This document shows positions 1 to 8,944 of a DNA stretch of 64,000 nucleotides, piece by piece. The notes beneath the pieces are model-generated. The model was given only the letters and a program-made list of their open reading frames with translations, was not told the origin of the DNA and searched no databases. Numbering within the stretch: position 1 is the stretch's first letter; the number at the start of each line of letters is the position of its first letter. This DNA comes from CAIQQQ01 sp037445025 (GTDB lineage Bacteria > Pseudomonadota > Alphaproteobacteria > Acetobacterales > Acetobacteraceae), in NCBI GenBank assembly GCA_037445025.1, contig JBBILI010000010.1:1-64000 (forward strand), read 5' to 3'. Made by a program: the position numbers and the translations under genes.

Positions 1-1672
1 CGGGGCCCGGAGCCGCGCCCGGAACGCCCGGCTGGGCGGGACGTGGCGCACCGCCCGGGGGGGCCAAGGTCGGGAGGCCTGGTGCTCGCGGCGCCGTGAT
101 CGGCGCCGTGGCCGGGGCGAGGGTCGCCGTGCCAGGGCGAGGTCCGGCCTGCGGCGCACCTGCCGGCAGAACCGGCCGGCCGCCCTGCGGCGGCAGCGCC
201 AGCGGGGCGTTGGCCGTGCGGGTCACGACCGCAGGGCCCGGCGCCACGCGCTGCGGCACCGGAGCGCCGGCGGTCGGCGCGAGGTGGAGCGACTGCGCCA
301 CGGCCGGCGTCACACCGCGGGTCGCCAGCGTCGGCTGCACCGGCACCTGCGCCAGCGGACGGACCGAGGCGAGCTGTGCCGCCGGCACCGGACGCGCGAC
401 CGCCGCGATCGGGCGGGACTGCTGCATGGCGGACTGCGGCACGAAGGTGGACGCGCCCCGGTTCACGAAGGTCTCGTTGCGGGTGACGTTGTTGACGTTG
501 GTGATGTTGGTCACGTTCGTCACGTTGGTGACGTTGACGTTGCGGATATAGGTGTTCGAGACGCGGTACGGCGGCCGGTAGACCTCACGCGGGCCCAGCG
601 GGATCCAGCCCACCGCGGCGCCGATGCCCACGCCGATGGCGACCCCGGCGGCCAGGCCCACGAAGCTCACCAGCGCCGGCGCATAGACCGGGCGCTCGTA
701 GCGGTCGCCCCCGCCCACGGCATAGCCGGGCACCACGGGGGTCCAGGCCCAGCGGTCGCGAATCTCGACCCAGCGGCCGTAATGGAACGGTGCGAAGCCC
801 CAGGAGGCGTCGTCGATCCAGGTCCAGCCCCAGGGGGCCACGTAGCCCCAATGGCCGTGGCGGTATGGCACCCAGCCGGGACCGACCGGCGGATACCAGA
901 CCTGGCCGTAATCCGGCGTGCTGGTCCAGGAGCCGGAGCTGGCGACCGCCTCGTAGCCGGTCATCTGCTCCACCACCGGCGGCGGCGCGATTCGGCTGGC
1001 GATGACCGCGGGCTGGTCCCGGGCGAGCTCGGCGGTCAGAAACGCGTCGGGCGCCTCGGCGCCGATGGCGCCCACGAAGCTGTCGGCGCCGGTGATGGTG
1101 GCGGTCTGATGCGCACCGACATTGAGCGTGACGCCGGGGCCGGTGATGGTGGCGGCGCCGTTGTAGACCGTGACCACCGTGGGGGTCGCGGTGTCGCCGG
1201 CGGCGATGCTGTAACGGCCGGGGGCGGTGAAGCTGATCTCGCCGCGCGGGGTGCGGATGGTGTCGACCTCGCCCGGGGCGAGATCGGTGATGCGCAGATA
1301 GACCTCGCCCTGTGGGGCGGTTGCGATGAAGTGCAGATCGTCCAGCGTCTCGACGTCAAGCTCGGTGGACTGGTTAAGGGTGACGCGGGTGGCGCCGACG
1401 CCGAGATCGGCGGAGGCCAGCGGCTGGGTCCAGAACGCGTCGCCCGAGGTGACGGGATAGTTGACCGTCGCGGGCTCCCAATGATCCTCGCCCTCGGTGT
1501 GGAACGAGACGTCCCCGGTGAGCAGGGCGACGCGGCCGACGCGGCCCGGCGGATCGCCGCCGCCGGTGGTGTTCTCCGCCTGCTGGGCGAAGGCAGGCGC
1601 GGACTGGCCGGCGAGCAGGGCTGCGACCGCGGTTGCGGCCGTCAGCCGGAAGAGAACGGGATGCTTCTGCAT
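1..1672 (-). CDS. FecR-like / DUF6600-type secreted protein (3' end beyond window)
   Basis: An open minus-strand frame runs from the ATG at 1672 to the window edge without a stop (at least 557 codons), so the C-terminus is missing. Residues 1-29 form a signal peptide ending AFA|QQ. Residues about 45-200 look like a FecR-type beta domain, with VGRVALLTGDVSF and TPRGEISFTAPGRYSI. A Trp/Tyr-rich stretch at about 260-310 (GWVPYRHGHWGYVAPWGW and following) is typical of DUF6600 proteins. Then come a Gly/Ala-rich hydrophobic run, an Asn-Val-Thr/Asn-Ile-Thr repeat, and a Pro/Ala-rich tail. Probably periplasmic or envelope-associated, function unknown. It is divergent from the small lipoprotein gene at 1843. 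The family call is from motif memory only. Confidence 0.75.
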   Translation of the reverse strand, partial: MQKHPVLFRLTAATAVAALLAGQSAPAFAQQAENTTGGGDPPGRVGRVALLTGDVSFHTEGEDHWEPATVNYPVTSGDAFWTQPLASADLGVGATRVTLNQSTELDVETLDDLHFIATAPQGEVYLRITDLAPGEVDTIRTPRGEISFTAPGRYSIAAGDTATPTVVTVYNGAATITGPGVTLNVGAHQTATITGADSFVGAIGAEAPDAFLTAELARDQPAVIASRIAPPPVVEQMTGYEAVASSGSWTSTPDYGQVWYPPVGPGWVPYRHGHWGYVAPWGWTWIDDASWGFAPFHYGRWVEIRDRWAWTPVVPGYAVGGGDRYERPVYAPALVSFVGLAAGVAIGVGIGAAVGWIPLGPREVYRPPYRVSNTYIRNVNVTNVTNVTNITNVNNVTRNETFVNRGASTFVPQSAMQQSRPIAAVARPVPAAQLASVRPLAQVPVQPTLATRGVTPAVAQSLHLAPTAGAPVPQRVAPGPAVVTRTANAPLALPPQGGRPVLPAGAPQAGPRPGTATLAPATAPITAPRAPGLPTLAPPGGAPRPAQPGVPGAAPGP

Positions 1673-1842
1673 GTATCTCACCTTGTCACCCGGACGGACC
1701 CGGTCTGCTCATACTCTGTTCGCCAATGATGGCAAAACCCGGACAGACCTGATGGCCGACACGTGAACGTGTCTTCACCCCGGCGCCGTCATTTCGACGT
1801 GATCACGCACCATATGGCGGTCACGCTGTCGAGGAGCCCGTC

Positions 1843-2055
1843 ATGTTCCGTCTGTTGTGTCTGCTGCGGCCTGTGCTGGCGCTGAGCGCCCTGGCCCTGC
1901 TGGCGGGCTGCGTCGTCGCCCCCGCCGGCCCATATTATGGCGGACCGGCCTATGCGCCGGGACCCACGGTGGTGGTGCCGGTGACGCCGTTCTACTTTGG
2001 CGGCGGCTATGGCGGCTATGGCGGCTATCGCGGCGGCTACGGGCATTACCGGTAG
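1843..2055 (+). CDS. small Gly/Tyr-rich lipoprotein
   Basis: A 70-aa product. The N-terminus is a lipoprotein signal with lipobox LAGC, putting the lipidated Cys at residue 22. The mature part is only about 48 residues, rich in Pro, Val, Gly and Tyr, and ends in GGYGGYGGYRGGYGHYR-like repeats. A GAGGAG-like ribosome binding site lies just before the ATG. Its stop is 2 bp from the end of the convergent gamma-glutamyltransferase gene. Small Gly/Tyr-rich lipoproteins of this kind are common in Alphaproteobacteria; no function can be assigned. Confidence 0.7.
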   Translation: MFRLLCLLRPVLALSALALLAGCVVAPAGPYYGGPAYAPGPTVVVPVTPFYFGGGYGGYGGYRGGYGHYR

Positions 2056-2057
2056 GG

Positions 2058-3749
2058 TCAGCCGGGCAGCGCATCCGGCCAGAACCGAACATTGGGGCGG
2101 GCCAGGCCGCCGCCCAGCGCGATCGCGGTGCCGTCGGCCCGCCAGCAGGCGGCCCCGGTGAGCAGACCGTCCGGACCGAAGCCGATGCAGCTCATGCCGC
2201 CGGCGACATGCGGCGACATGCGCACCGTGTGGCCCATCTGGCGCAGCGGCCGCAGCACGCGTTCGGGGAAGGCGTCCTCCACCTCCAGCACCGGCCCTTC
2301 GGTCCAGATCCGCGGCGCCTCGACGGCCTCCTGCGGGGTCATGCCATGGTCGATCAGATTGACGATCGCCTGCATGACACTGGGGAAGATGCGCTTGCCG
2401 CCGGGCAGGCCGAGCGCCCAGCAGGGCTTGCCATCCTTCAGCACGATGGTGGGCGCCATCGAGGTGGTGACGCGCTTGCCGGGCGCGATGGAGAGGGCCA
2501 CGCCGGGGCGCGGGTCGAAATTGTTCATGTAGTTGTTGGCGATCATGCCGGTCTCGCGGACCATGTAGCGCGCGCCGAAGGTGGAGTTGATCGTCTGCGT
2601 TGACGCCACGACATTGCCGAACGCGTCGGCGGTGGTGACATGCGTGGTGTGCGGGCTCTGGCCGGGGCTGACGCCGGGTCCCCACAGCTTGGTGGCAGCA
2701 AGGTCGATCTCGGCGCGGCGCTTTGCGGCGTAGGCCTTCGAGATCAGGGTCTCGACGGGGACATCGATATAGTCCGGATCGCCGGAGGCGGCGGCACGGT
2801 CGGCAAACGCGATCTTCAGCGCCTCAGCCAGCAGATGGACATTGGTGACGGAGCCGAAGCCGAGGGCCGCGATGTCAAAGCCTTCCAGGATGTTCAGCAT
2901 TTCCAGGATATGCGGACCGGCGGCCGAGGGTGGCGGCGCGGCGACGATCTCGTAGCCGCGATAAACGCCGCGGTTGGGGTCCCGGGTCTTCGTGGTGTAG
3001 CCGGCGATGTCCTCCCGCGTGACGTAGCCGCCGCCTTTCTGGATGGTGTCGGCCGCGGCGTCGCCGAGCGGGCCGCCGTGCAGGGCCGCGGCGCCGTCGC
3101 GGGCGATCAGGCGCAACGCCTCCGCGTAGGCGCCGTTGGTGAGGCGGTCGCCCGGGTTGAGCTTGCGGCCGCCGGGCAGCAGATGGGCGGCGATCACCGG
3201 ATCACGCGCAAGGTCGGCGGCGGCGTCGCCGATGCATTCGCTGAGATAGGAGGTGATGCGAAAGCCGTGGGCGGCGTGGCGGATCGCCGGGGCGGTGACG
3301 TCCGCGAGCGACATGCTGCCGAAACGTTCCAGCGCCTCGCACCAGCCGCGCAGCGCGCCGGGCGTGGCGGTGGCCTTCGGGCCCACGGTGTTCTCGCGGT
3401 CGATGACCTCGTAGTTCTCGGGGGCGCCGTTGGGCACCGGGCGATACATGGTGGCGGAGCCCGCGGCCGGCACGGCGCTCATGCCGTCGAGCACGCGATG
3501 GCTGCCGTCGGCGGTGCGGATATGGGCGAGACCGCCGCCGAGCGGGCCGACCATCATGGGTTCGACCACCGAGAGCGCGAACAGGGCGGCGATGGCGGCG
3601 TCGATCGCGTTGCCGCCGGCGGCGAGCATCTCGGCCCCGGCGGCGGAGGCGAGCGGGTGGTTGGTGACGACCATGCCCTTCCGGCCCAGCGCCGGCTGCT
3701 TCTCGCACAGGAAGGTGGTGACGGCGCGGTCGCGCCAGGGCGTGGACAT
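2058..3749 (-). CDS. ggt: gamma-glutamyltransferase family protein
   Basis: A 563-aa N-terminal-nucleophile hydrolase that cleaves or transfers gamma-glutamyl groups, related to glutathione hydrolase and cephalosporin acylase. The self-processing site is visible as HTTHVTTADAFGN; by family alignment Thr368 (first T of TTH) is the nucleophile and new N-terminus of the small subunit. The following ASTQTINSTFG matches the family signature. GNAID near residue 46 and the conserved GPLGGG near 68 are present. No signal peptide is seen, so it may be cytoplasmic, unlike the periplasmic E. coli enzyme. It is the last gene of the operon that starts with the racemase at 11828, 99 bp after the ABC ATPase gene. 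This suggests that the imported compound carries, or is converted to, a gamma-glutamyl or N-acyl substrate. Confidence 0.9.
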   Translation of the reverse strand: MSTPWRDRAVTTFLCEKQPALGRKGMVVTNHPLASAAGAEMLAAGGNAIDAAIAALFALSVVEPMMVGPLGGGLAHIRTADGSHRVLDGMSAVPAAGSATMYRPVPNGAPENYEVIDRENTVGPKATATPGALRGWCEALERFGSMSLADVTAPAIRHAAHGFRITSYLSECIGDAAADLARDPVIAAHLLPGGRKLNPGDRLTNGAYAEALRLIARDGAAALHGGPLGDAAADTIQKGGGYVTREDIAGYTTKTRDPNRGVYRGYEIVAAPPPSAAGPHILEMLNILEGFDIAALGFGSVTNVHLLAEALKIAFADRAAASGDPDYIDVPVETLISKAYAAKRRAEIDLAATKLWGPGVSPGQSPHTTHVTTADAFGNVVASTQTINSTFGARYMVRETGMIANNYMNNFDPRPGVALSIAPGKRVTTSMAPTIVLKDGKPCWALGLPGGKRIFPSVMQAIVNLIDHGMTPQEAVEAPRIWTEGPVLEVEDAFPERVLRPLRQMGHTVRMSPHVAGGMSCIGFGPDGLLTGAACWRADGTAIALGGGLARPNVRFWPDALPG

Positions 3750-3848
3750 GATCGTTCGGGTCCTTGCGGCATCGTGGGGCGGGAAGCCGCAGCCTAGGCC
3801 GCCCTGGCGCGCGTGGCGAGGTGGCGGGCGACGCTGCGCCGTTCCGCC

Positions 3849-5435
3849 CTACGCGGGGGCGAAGCTCGGGATGGAGGCCAGGAGCTCGCGCGTGTACGGG
3901 GATTGCGGGGCGCGGAACACCGTGCGGCTCTCCCCCTGCTCCACGATCCGCCCGTGCTGCAGCACGATCATCCGCGCGCACAGCATGCGCACCACGTTGA
4001 GGTCGTGACTGACGAACAGATAGGACAGTCCCTCCTCGGCCCGCAGCCGGTCGAGCAGTTCGAGGATGACCGCCTGGACGGACACGTCGAGCGCCGCCGT
4101 CGGTTCGTCGAGCACCAGCAGCTTCGGGCGGACGGCGAGCGCGCGGGCGATGCCGATACGGGCCTTCTGGCCGCCGGAGAGCTGGTGGGGGTAGCGGGTC
4201 AGAAGATCGGCGGGCAGGCCGGCGCGTGCGGCGGAGGCGGCGACTTCGTCCATCAGGCGGGCGCGGGGGATGGTAAAGAGGCGCTTCAGCGGGTCGGCGA
4301 TGGCGTCGGCGGCGGTGAAGCGCGGGTTCAGGCTTTCGCCGGGGTCCTGGAAGACAATTTGAATGTCGCGGCGTTGCGGGGCGCGGTGGAAGTCGCTGGC
4401 CGGGATGGCGCCGATCGGTGTGCCGGCGAGGCGGATTTCACCGGCGCTGGGGTCCATCAGGCGGCACACGAGGCGGGAAATGGTGGTCTTGCCGGAGCCG
4501 GATTCGCCGACCAGGCCAAGGCTTTCGCCGGCGGCGAGCGCGAACGAGACGTCTTCCACCGCCAGCGTGCCGTCGGGGTAGCGTTTGGTGAGGTGGGAGA
4601 CCTCCAGCAGCTTCGCGCCGGCGGCGGACACGGTGCGCGCGGGAAGCTCGGAGTGCCGGGTGGGCGAGGCCGCGACCAGGCACTGTGTGTAAGGGTGCGC
4701 GGGGGCGGCGAACAGCCGGGCGGGCGGCGCGGTCTCGACCACCCTGCCCCGCTCCATCACCGTCACACGCTGGCAGTACTGCGCGGCCAGCGCGAGGTCA
4801 TGCGTGATCAGCATCATCGCCATGCCACGGCTGCGGGTGAGCTCGGCCAGCAGGTCCATCACCGCCTTCTGGGTGGTGACGTCGAGCCCCGTGGTGGGCT
4901 CGTCGGCGATCAGCAGCGCCGGGCGGCAGGCCATGGCCATGGCGATCATGACACGCTGGCACATGCCGCCGCTGAGCTCGTTCGGGTAGGCGCGCATCCG
5001 CCGCTCCGGCTCGCGGATGCGGACCTGGCGCAGCGCGTCGAGCGCTTCGGCGGCGGCTTCGGCGCAGCTGATGCGGCGATGGGCGCGGATGGCATCGATG
5101 ATCTGCTGGCCGACCGGACGGATCGGGTTCAGCGCGGTGCGCGGATTCTGGAAGATCATGGCGATCTCGGCGCCGCGCAGGGCGCGCAGGCGGGATGCGG
5201 ACGCCGTGACGATGCTTTCGCCGCGCCAGGCGATGTCCCCCGCGGTGATGCGGCCGGCGCGGTCGAGCAGGCGCAGAATGGCCAGCGACGTCACGGATTT
5301 GCCGGACCCGCTCTCCCCCACGATGCCCAGCGTCTCGCCCGCCGCGATCGCGAGGTCAATGCCGTGCAGCGCCTCGACGCGGCCGGCCCGGGTGGCGAAT
5401 GCGACCTTGAGGCCCGCGACCGACAGCAGGCTCAC
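3849..5435 (-). CDS. dipeptide/oligopeptide ABC transporter, fused double ATPase (DppD-DppF type)
   Basis: A 528-aa cytoplasmic protein with two complete ABC domains. Domain 1 has Walker A GESGSGKS (40-47), signature LSGG (154-157) and Walker B ending DEPTTGLD. Domain 2 has GESGSGKT (310-317), LSGGQ and DEPTAALD. The E. coli DppD and DppF subunits are here a single chain. The start is taken as GTG at 5435, which overlaps the TGA of the upstream permease (GTGA) and begins the family-typical SLLSVAGLKVAF. An upstream in-frame ATG exists only by reading through the permease gene in another frame. It powers the importer formed with the next two permeases and the binding protein. Confidence 0.93.
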   Translation of the reverse strand: MSLLSVAGLKVAFATRAGRVEALHGIDLAIAAGETLGIVGESGSGKSVTSLAILRLLDRAGRITAGDIAWRGESIVTASASRLRALRGAEIAMIFQNPRTALNPIRPVGQQIIDAIRAHRRISCAEAAAEALDALRQVRIREPERRMRAYPNELSGGMCQRVMIAMAMACRPALLIADEPTTGLDVTTQKAVMDLLAELTRSRGMAMMLITHDLALAAQYCQRVTVMERGRVVETAPPARLFAAPAHPYTQCLVAASPTRHSELPARTVSAAGAKLLEVSHLTKRYPDGTLAVEDVSFALAAGESLGLVGESGSGKTTISRLVCRLMDPSAGEIRLAGTPIGAIPASDFHRAPQRRDIQIVFQDPGESLNPRFTAADAIADPLKRLFTIPRARLMDEVAASAARAGLPADLLTRYPHQLSGGQKARIGIARALAVRPKLLVLDEPTAALDVSVQAVILELLDRLRAEEGLSYLFVSHDLNVVRMLCARMIVLQHGRIVEQGESRTVFRAPQSPYTRELLASIPSFAPA

Positions 5436-6280
5436 GTGCGCATCCTGGGGTCGAGCATGTCGCGCAGCCCGTCGCCGAGCAGGTTGAAGCAGAGCACGGA
5501 GAGCATCAGCGCGAGGCCAGGGGCTGTCACCAGCCACCAATGGCCGACGGTGATGAAGCGCGCCCCTTCGGCCACCATGATGCCCCATTCCGGCGTCGGC
5601 GGGTGCACGCCGAGGCCGATGAAGCTGAGGCCGGCGGCGTTGAGGATGGCCCAGCCGAGATTGAGCGAGATCTGCACGGCCATGGCCGGCAGCACATTGG
5701 GCAGCAGGAACGAAAACACGATGCGCCACGGGCCGTTGCCCGAGGCGCTGGCCGCCTCGACCCAGCCGGCGCCGCGCCGCACGGCGACCTCGGCGCGGGC
5801 GAAGCGGATGTAGAACGGCAGGTTGATGATGGCGGTGGCGTAGATGATGTTCTCCACGCGGTTGCCCAGCGCCGCCACCAGCGCCATGGCCAGCACGAAC
5901 AGCGGAAACGCCATCAGCACATCGACGATGCGGCCCACCCAGCGGTCCACCGCGCCGCCGCGGAAGCCGCAGGCCCCGCCGATCGCGGCCCCCACGATGA
6001 AGGACAGGAACACGGCGGCGGCGGCGATGGCATAGTCGAGCCGTCCGGCCGCGATCACGCGGGCCAGCACGTCGCGGCCCAGCTGGTCAGTGCCGGCCCA
6101 GTGCAGGGCGGAAGGCGGCTGCAGCGAGATCGCCACGTCCGAGGCAATCGGGTCGAACGGCAGCAGCAGCGGGCCGAAGCCTGCGGTCAGCACCAGCACC
6201 ACGGCGAGGATGGCGGCAAAGGCGCTGACCCGGTTGGCGCGCAGCACATGCAGCGCATGGCCGGCGGCGGTGGCGCTCAT
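5432..6280 (-). CDS. peptide-type ABC transporter permease (DppC family)
   Basis: A 282-aa inner-membrane permease. A first membrane segment near residues 20-42 is followed by the family-typical periplasmic stretch containing HWAGTDQLGRDVLARV. Several further hydrophobic segments and the cytoplasmic EAA-type loop (EAASASGNGPWRIVFSFLLPN region) that docks on the ATPase follow. It overlaps its upstream partner by ATGA (6277-6280) and the ATPase gene by GTGA, indicating translational coupling. Confidence 0.93.
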   Translation of the reverse strand: MSATAAGHALHVLRANRVSAFAAILAVVLVLTAGFGPLLLPFDPIASDVAISLQPPSALHWAGTDQLGRDVLARVIAAGRLDYAIAAAAVFLSFIVGAAIGGACGFRGGAVDRWVGRIVDVLMAFPLFVLAMALVAALGNRVENIIYATAIINLPFYIRFARAEVAVRRGAGWVEAASASGNGPWRIVFSFLLPNVLPAMAVQISLNLGWAILNAAGLSFIGLGVHPPTPEWGIMVAEGARFITVGHWWLVTAPGLALMLSVLCFNLLGDGLRDMLDPRMRT

Positions 6281-7305
6281 GACGCCACGCGCGGGTCGGC
6301 GAGGCCGTACAGCACGTCCACCAGCAGGTTCACCACCACGAACACGCTGGCCATCAGCAGCACGAAGCCCTGAACGGGGGCGTAGTCGGAGGCCAGCAGC
6401 GCATCGAGCGCGTAGGCGGCAACCCCCGGCCAGGAGAACACCTTCTCCACCAGCACGTTGGCGCCGAGCATGGTGGAGAACACGATGCCGGCGATGGTCA
6501 GCACCGGCAAAGCCGCGTTGCGCAGCGCGTAGGCGATGATGATGCGCGGGCGCGACAGGCCCATGGCGCGCGCGGTGCGGATGTAGTCGCTGCCCAGCAC
6601 GGCGAGCATCGCGGCCCGGGTCATGCGCGCCAGCGGGGCGAGCACGAACAGCGCCATGGTGGCGGCCGGCAGGATCAGCTGGCGCAGGGCGGACCAGAAT
6701 GCCTCGCTGTCACCGGCCAGCAGGCTGTCGATGGTGAGGAAGCCGGTGAACGCCGGCGGCGGGCTGGCGAACACGTCGATCCGCCCGGTGGGATCAGGCG
6801 CGATGCCGGCGAGGTAATAGAACGCATAGATCAGCAGCAGCCCGGAGACGAAGGTCGGCACACAGACGCCGAGCGTACAGAAGAAGCGCACGGCATGGTC
6901 GATCCAGGCATTCGGGTTCAGCGCGGCCAGCACGCCCATGGGGATGGCAAGGCCGAGTGCCAGGATCAGGGCTGCGAAGGTCAGCTCCAGCGAGGCCGGC
7001 AGCCGCTCGCGCAGATCCTTGGTGACATCCTGGCCGGTGGTCATGGAATGGCCGAGCGAGCCGGTGGCGATGTCACGCAGATAGAAGGCCAGCTGCACCG
7101 GAATGGAGCGGTCAAGCCCCATCTGGTGGCGCAGCTGCTCGATCTCCTGCTTGCCGGCCGACGGTCCCGACGAGAAGAACACCGCGGGATCGCCCGGCAG
7201 CACCCGCATCAGCACGAAGGTGAAGATCACCACGCCCAGCAGGGCGGGCAGCGAGGACAGCAGGCGCTGTCCCGCCAGCCGGGCGATGGAAGCGAGCTTG
7301 GTCAC
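6277..7305 (-). CDS. peptide-type ABC transporter permease (DppB family)
   Basis: A 342-aa inner-membrane permease. The N-terminus has the DppB-type first helix followed by FVLMRVLPGDPA and the amphipathic GLDRSIPVQ stretch. About six membrane segments and the EAA loop (ARAMGLSRPRIIIAYALRN) are present. It starts 1 bp after the binding-protein stop and overlaps the DppC-type gene by 4 bp. Together these genes form a family-5 solute importer for di/oligopeptides or other amino-acid derivatives. Confidence 0.93.
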   Translation of the reverse strand: MTKLASIARLAGQRLLSSLPALLGVVIFTFVLMRVLPGDPAVFFSSGPSAGKQEIEQLRHQMGLDRSIPVQLAFYLRDIATGSLGHSMTTGQDVTKDLRERLPASLELTFAALILALGLAIPMGVLAALNPNAWIDHAVRFFCTLGVCVPTFVSGLLLIYAFYYLAGIAPDPTGRIDVFASPPPAFTGFLTIDSLLAGDSEAFWSALRQLILPAATMALFVLAPLARMTRAAMLAVLGSDYIRTARAMGLSRPRIIIAYALRNAALPVLTIAGIVFSTMLGANVLVEKVFSWPGVAAYALDALLASDYAPVQGFVLLMASVFVVVNLLVDVLYGLADPRVAS

Positions 7306-7306
7306 G

Positions 7307-8911
7307 CTATTTCCGGTACATGTCCCGGTAGTCCACCTGGCGGTGGAACCAGTAGGTGTAGCCTTCGATGGACGGGACGACCACGGCGTCCTGGCTGGGC
7401 TGCCAGAGGAAGGCTTCGGGGGTTTCGGCCGCCACCATGGTGACGAGCTGCCTGGCCATTTCGTCGTATTTCGCCGGGTCCGCGGTGAAGCGGGCGGTCT
7501 GGGCGAGAGTCTCCAGCGCCTTGTCGTCCAGCGACGGGTAGTTCCAGCGCTGGTCGCCGGTGAGGAAGTTGCGCACGAAATAGTCGGTGGTGGTCATCCA
7601 GGAGATCGAGGTGTCGGTGAACATCGCGAGCTTCTTCTCGGTCACCAGCGTGGACATCTGCGCGTCGGGCAATTTCTGGATGTCGACGCGGATGCCGATT
7701 TTCCCCAGCGATTCCTTCAGCAGGGCGGCCAGTGGGTCGTTGATCTGGGCGGTGCTGACGGAATAGCTGAACGTGGTGTCAAACCCGTCGGGGAAGCCGG
7801 CCTCGGTGAGCAGGGCCTTGGCCTTGGCGAGGTCGGTGTGCTCGGGCATCGGCTGGAGGAACAGCGGCGAGGGCGCCCCGGTGGTCCAGGTGCCGCCGAA
7901 CAGCGGCGCGCCACGGCCGAAGATCGCGGCCTTGAACATGTCCTCATAGGGCAGCGCCGCGGTGATGGCCTGACGGACCTTGAGGTTGTCATAGGGTTTG
8001 ACGCGCTGGTTGAAGGCGATCATCTGCCAGGCGTTGAACTGCGGCGTGGAGATGATCTTCAGCTTCGGGTCCTTCTCCATGGCCAGCACGTCGCTGGCGG
8101 CGAGGTCGATGGAGATGTCGGCATCGCCGCGCTGCAGCAGGCTGGCGCGGGTGGCGGCCTCGGGCACGGTCTGGCCGATCACGCGCTTGAAGAAGGGCAG
8201 CTTGCCGTCCTTGCCGCTTTTCCAGTCATCGAAGCGGTGCAGGATGACCTGCTCGCCGGGCTTGAACGTGTCGACGATGTAGGGGCCGGAGCCGGCTTCG
8301 TGGTCCTTGGTCCATTGCAGGCCCCAGGGGTCGTCGGCGGTGACGTGCTGCTTGACCAGCTTGGAATTGACCATGATGGGGTAGACGGTGGCGAGGTTGG
8401 GCAGCGCCAGCTTGTCCGGTCGGTCGAGCTTCACCTGCACGGTCATCGGATCGATGATGGTGAACTGATCGGCCTTGGTCATCGAGCCCGTCAGCATCTG
8501 CGGCGCGCCGAGCCCCTTGGCGGTGACGACGCGGTCGAGCGACCATTTGATGTCCTCGGCGGTCACCGGCGTGCCGTCGTGCCACTTCGCATCGGGGCGG
8601 AGCTTGAAGGTGATGGTCAGGCCGTCGGGGCTGACGCTGTAGCTCTGGGCCAGCTCGGGGCGGATATGGTCGAAGTCGAAGATGAAGCCCTTGCCGTTCG
8701 GCTTTCGCTCGAAGGAGACCAAACGGTCATAGGTGCTCATGGCGAGGCCGAAGGACTCGCGGGTGGAGCCCGGCAGGTTCGGATCGAGCGTGTTGAAGGC
8801 GTTGCCGGTGACCTGGCGCAGGGTCTCGGCGCGGGTCTGGGCATGGGCCGCGCCGCCGGCCAGAACGGAGGCGACGGCGCAGGTGCCTAGAATTCGGGCA
8901 AGGGCATTCAT
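7307..8911 (-). CDS. ABC transporter substrate-binding protein, family 5
   Basis: A 534-aa periplasmic binding protein. The signal peptide is residues 1-24 (cleavage after AHA). The mature protein has the SBP_bac_5 layout, with TFKLRPDAKWHDGTPVTAEDIKWSLDR near residue 100 and the typical C-terminal lobe. Family members bind peptides, nickel, opines, glutathione or other amides, so the ligand cannot be read from the sequence. The operon partners (GGT, racemase, monooxygenase, SDR) argue for an amino-acid derivative rather than a plain peptide. It lies 33 bp after the monooxygenase-like gene. Confidence 0.92.
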   Translation of the reverse strand: MNALARILGTCAVASVLAGGAAHAQTRAETLRQVTGNAFNTLDPNLPGSTRESFGLAMSTYDRLVSFERKPNGKGFIFDFDHIRPELAQSYSVSPDGLTITFKLRPDAKWHDGTPVTAEDIKWSLDRVVTAKGLGAPQMLTGSMTKADQFTIIDPMTVQVKLDRPDKLALPNLATVYPIMVNSKLVKQHVTADDPWGLQWTKDHEAGSGPYIVDTFKPGEQVILHRFDDWKSGKDGKLPFFKRVIGQTVPEAATRASLLQRGDADISIDLAASDVLAMEKDPKLKIISTPQFNAWQMIAFNQRVKPYDNLKVRQAITAALPYEDMFKAAIFGRGAPLFGGTWTTGAPSPLFLQPMPEHTDLAKAKALLTEAGFPDGFDTTFSYSVSTAQINDPLAALLKESLGKIGIRVDIQKLPDAQMSTLVTEKKLAMFTDTSISWMTTTDYFVRNFLTGDQRWNYPSLDDKALETLAQTARFTADPAKYDEMARQLVTMVAAETPEAFLWQPSQDAVVVPSIEGYTYWFHRQVDYRDMYRK

Positions 8912-8944
8912 GTCAGGTAAGGCTCCGCGTGGGTGTGGAGAGGT

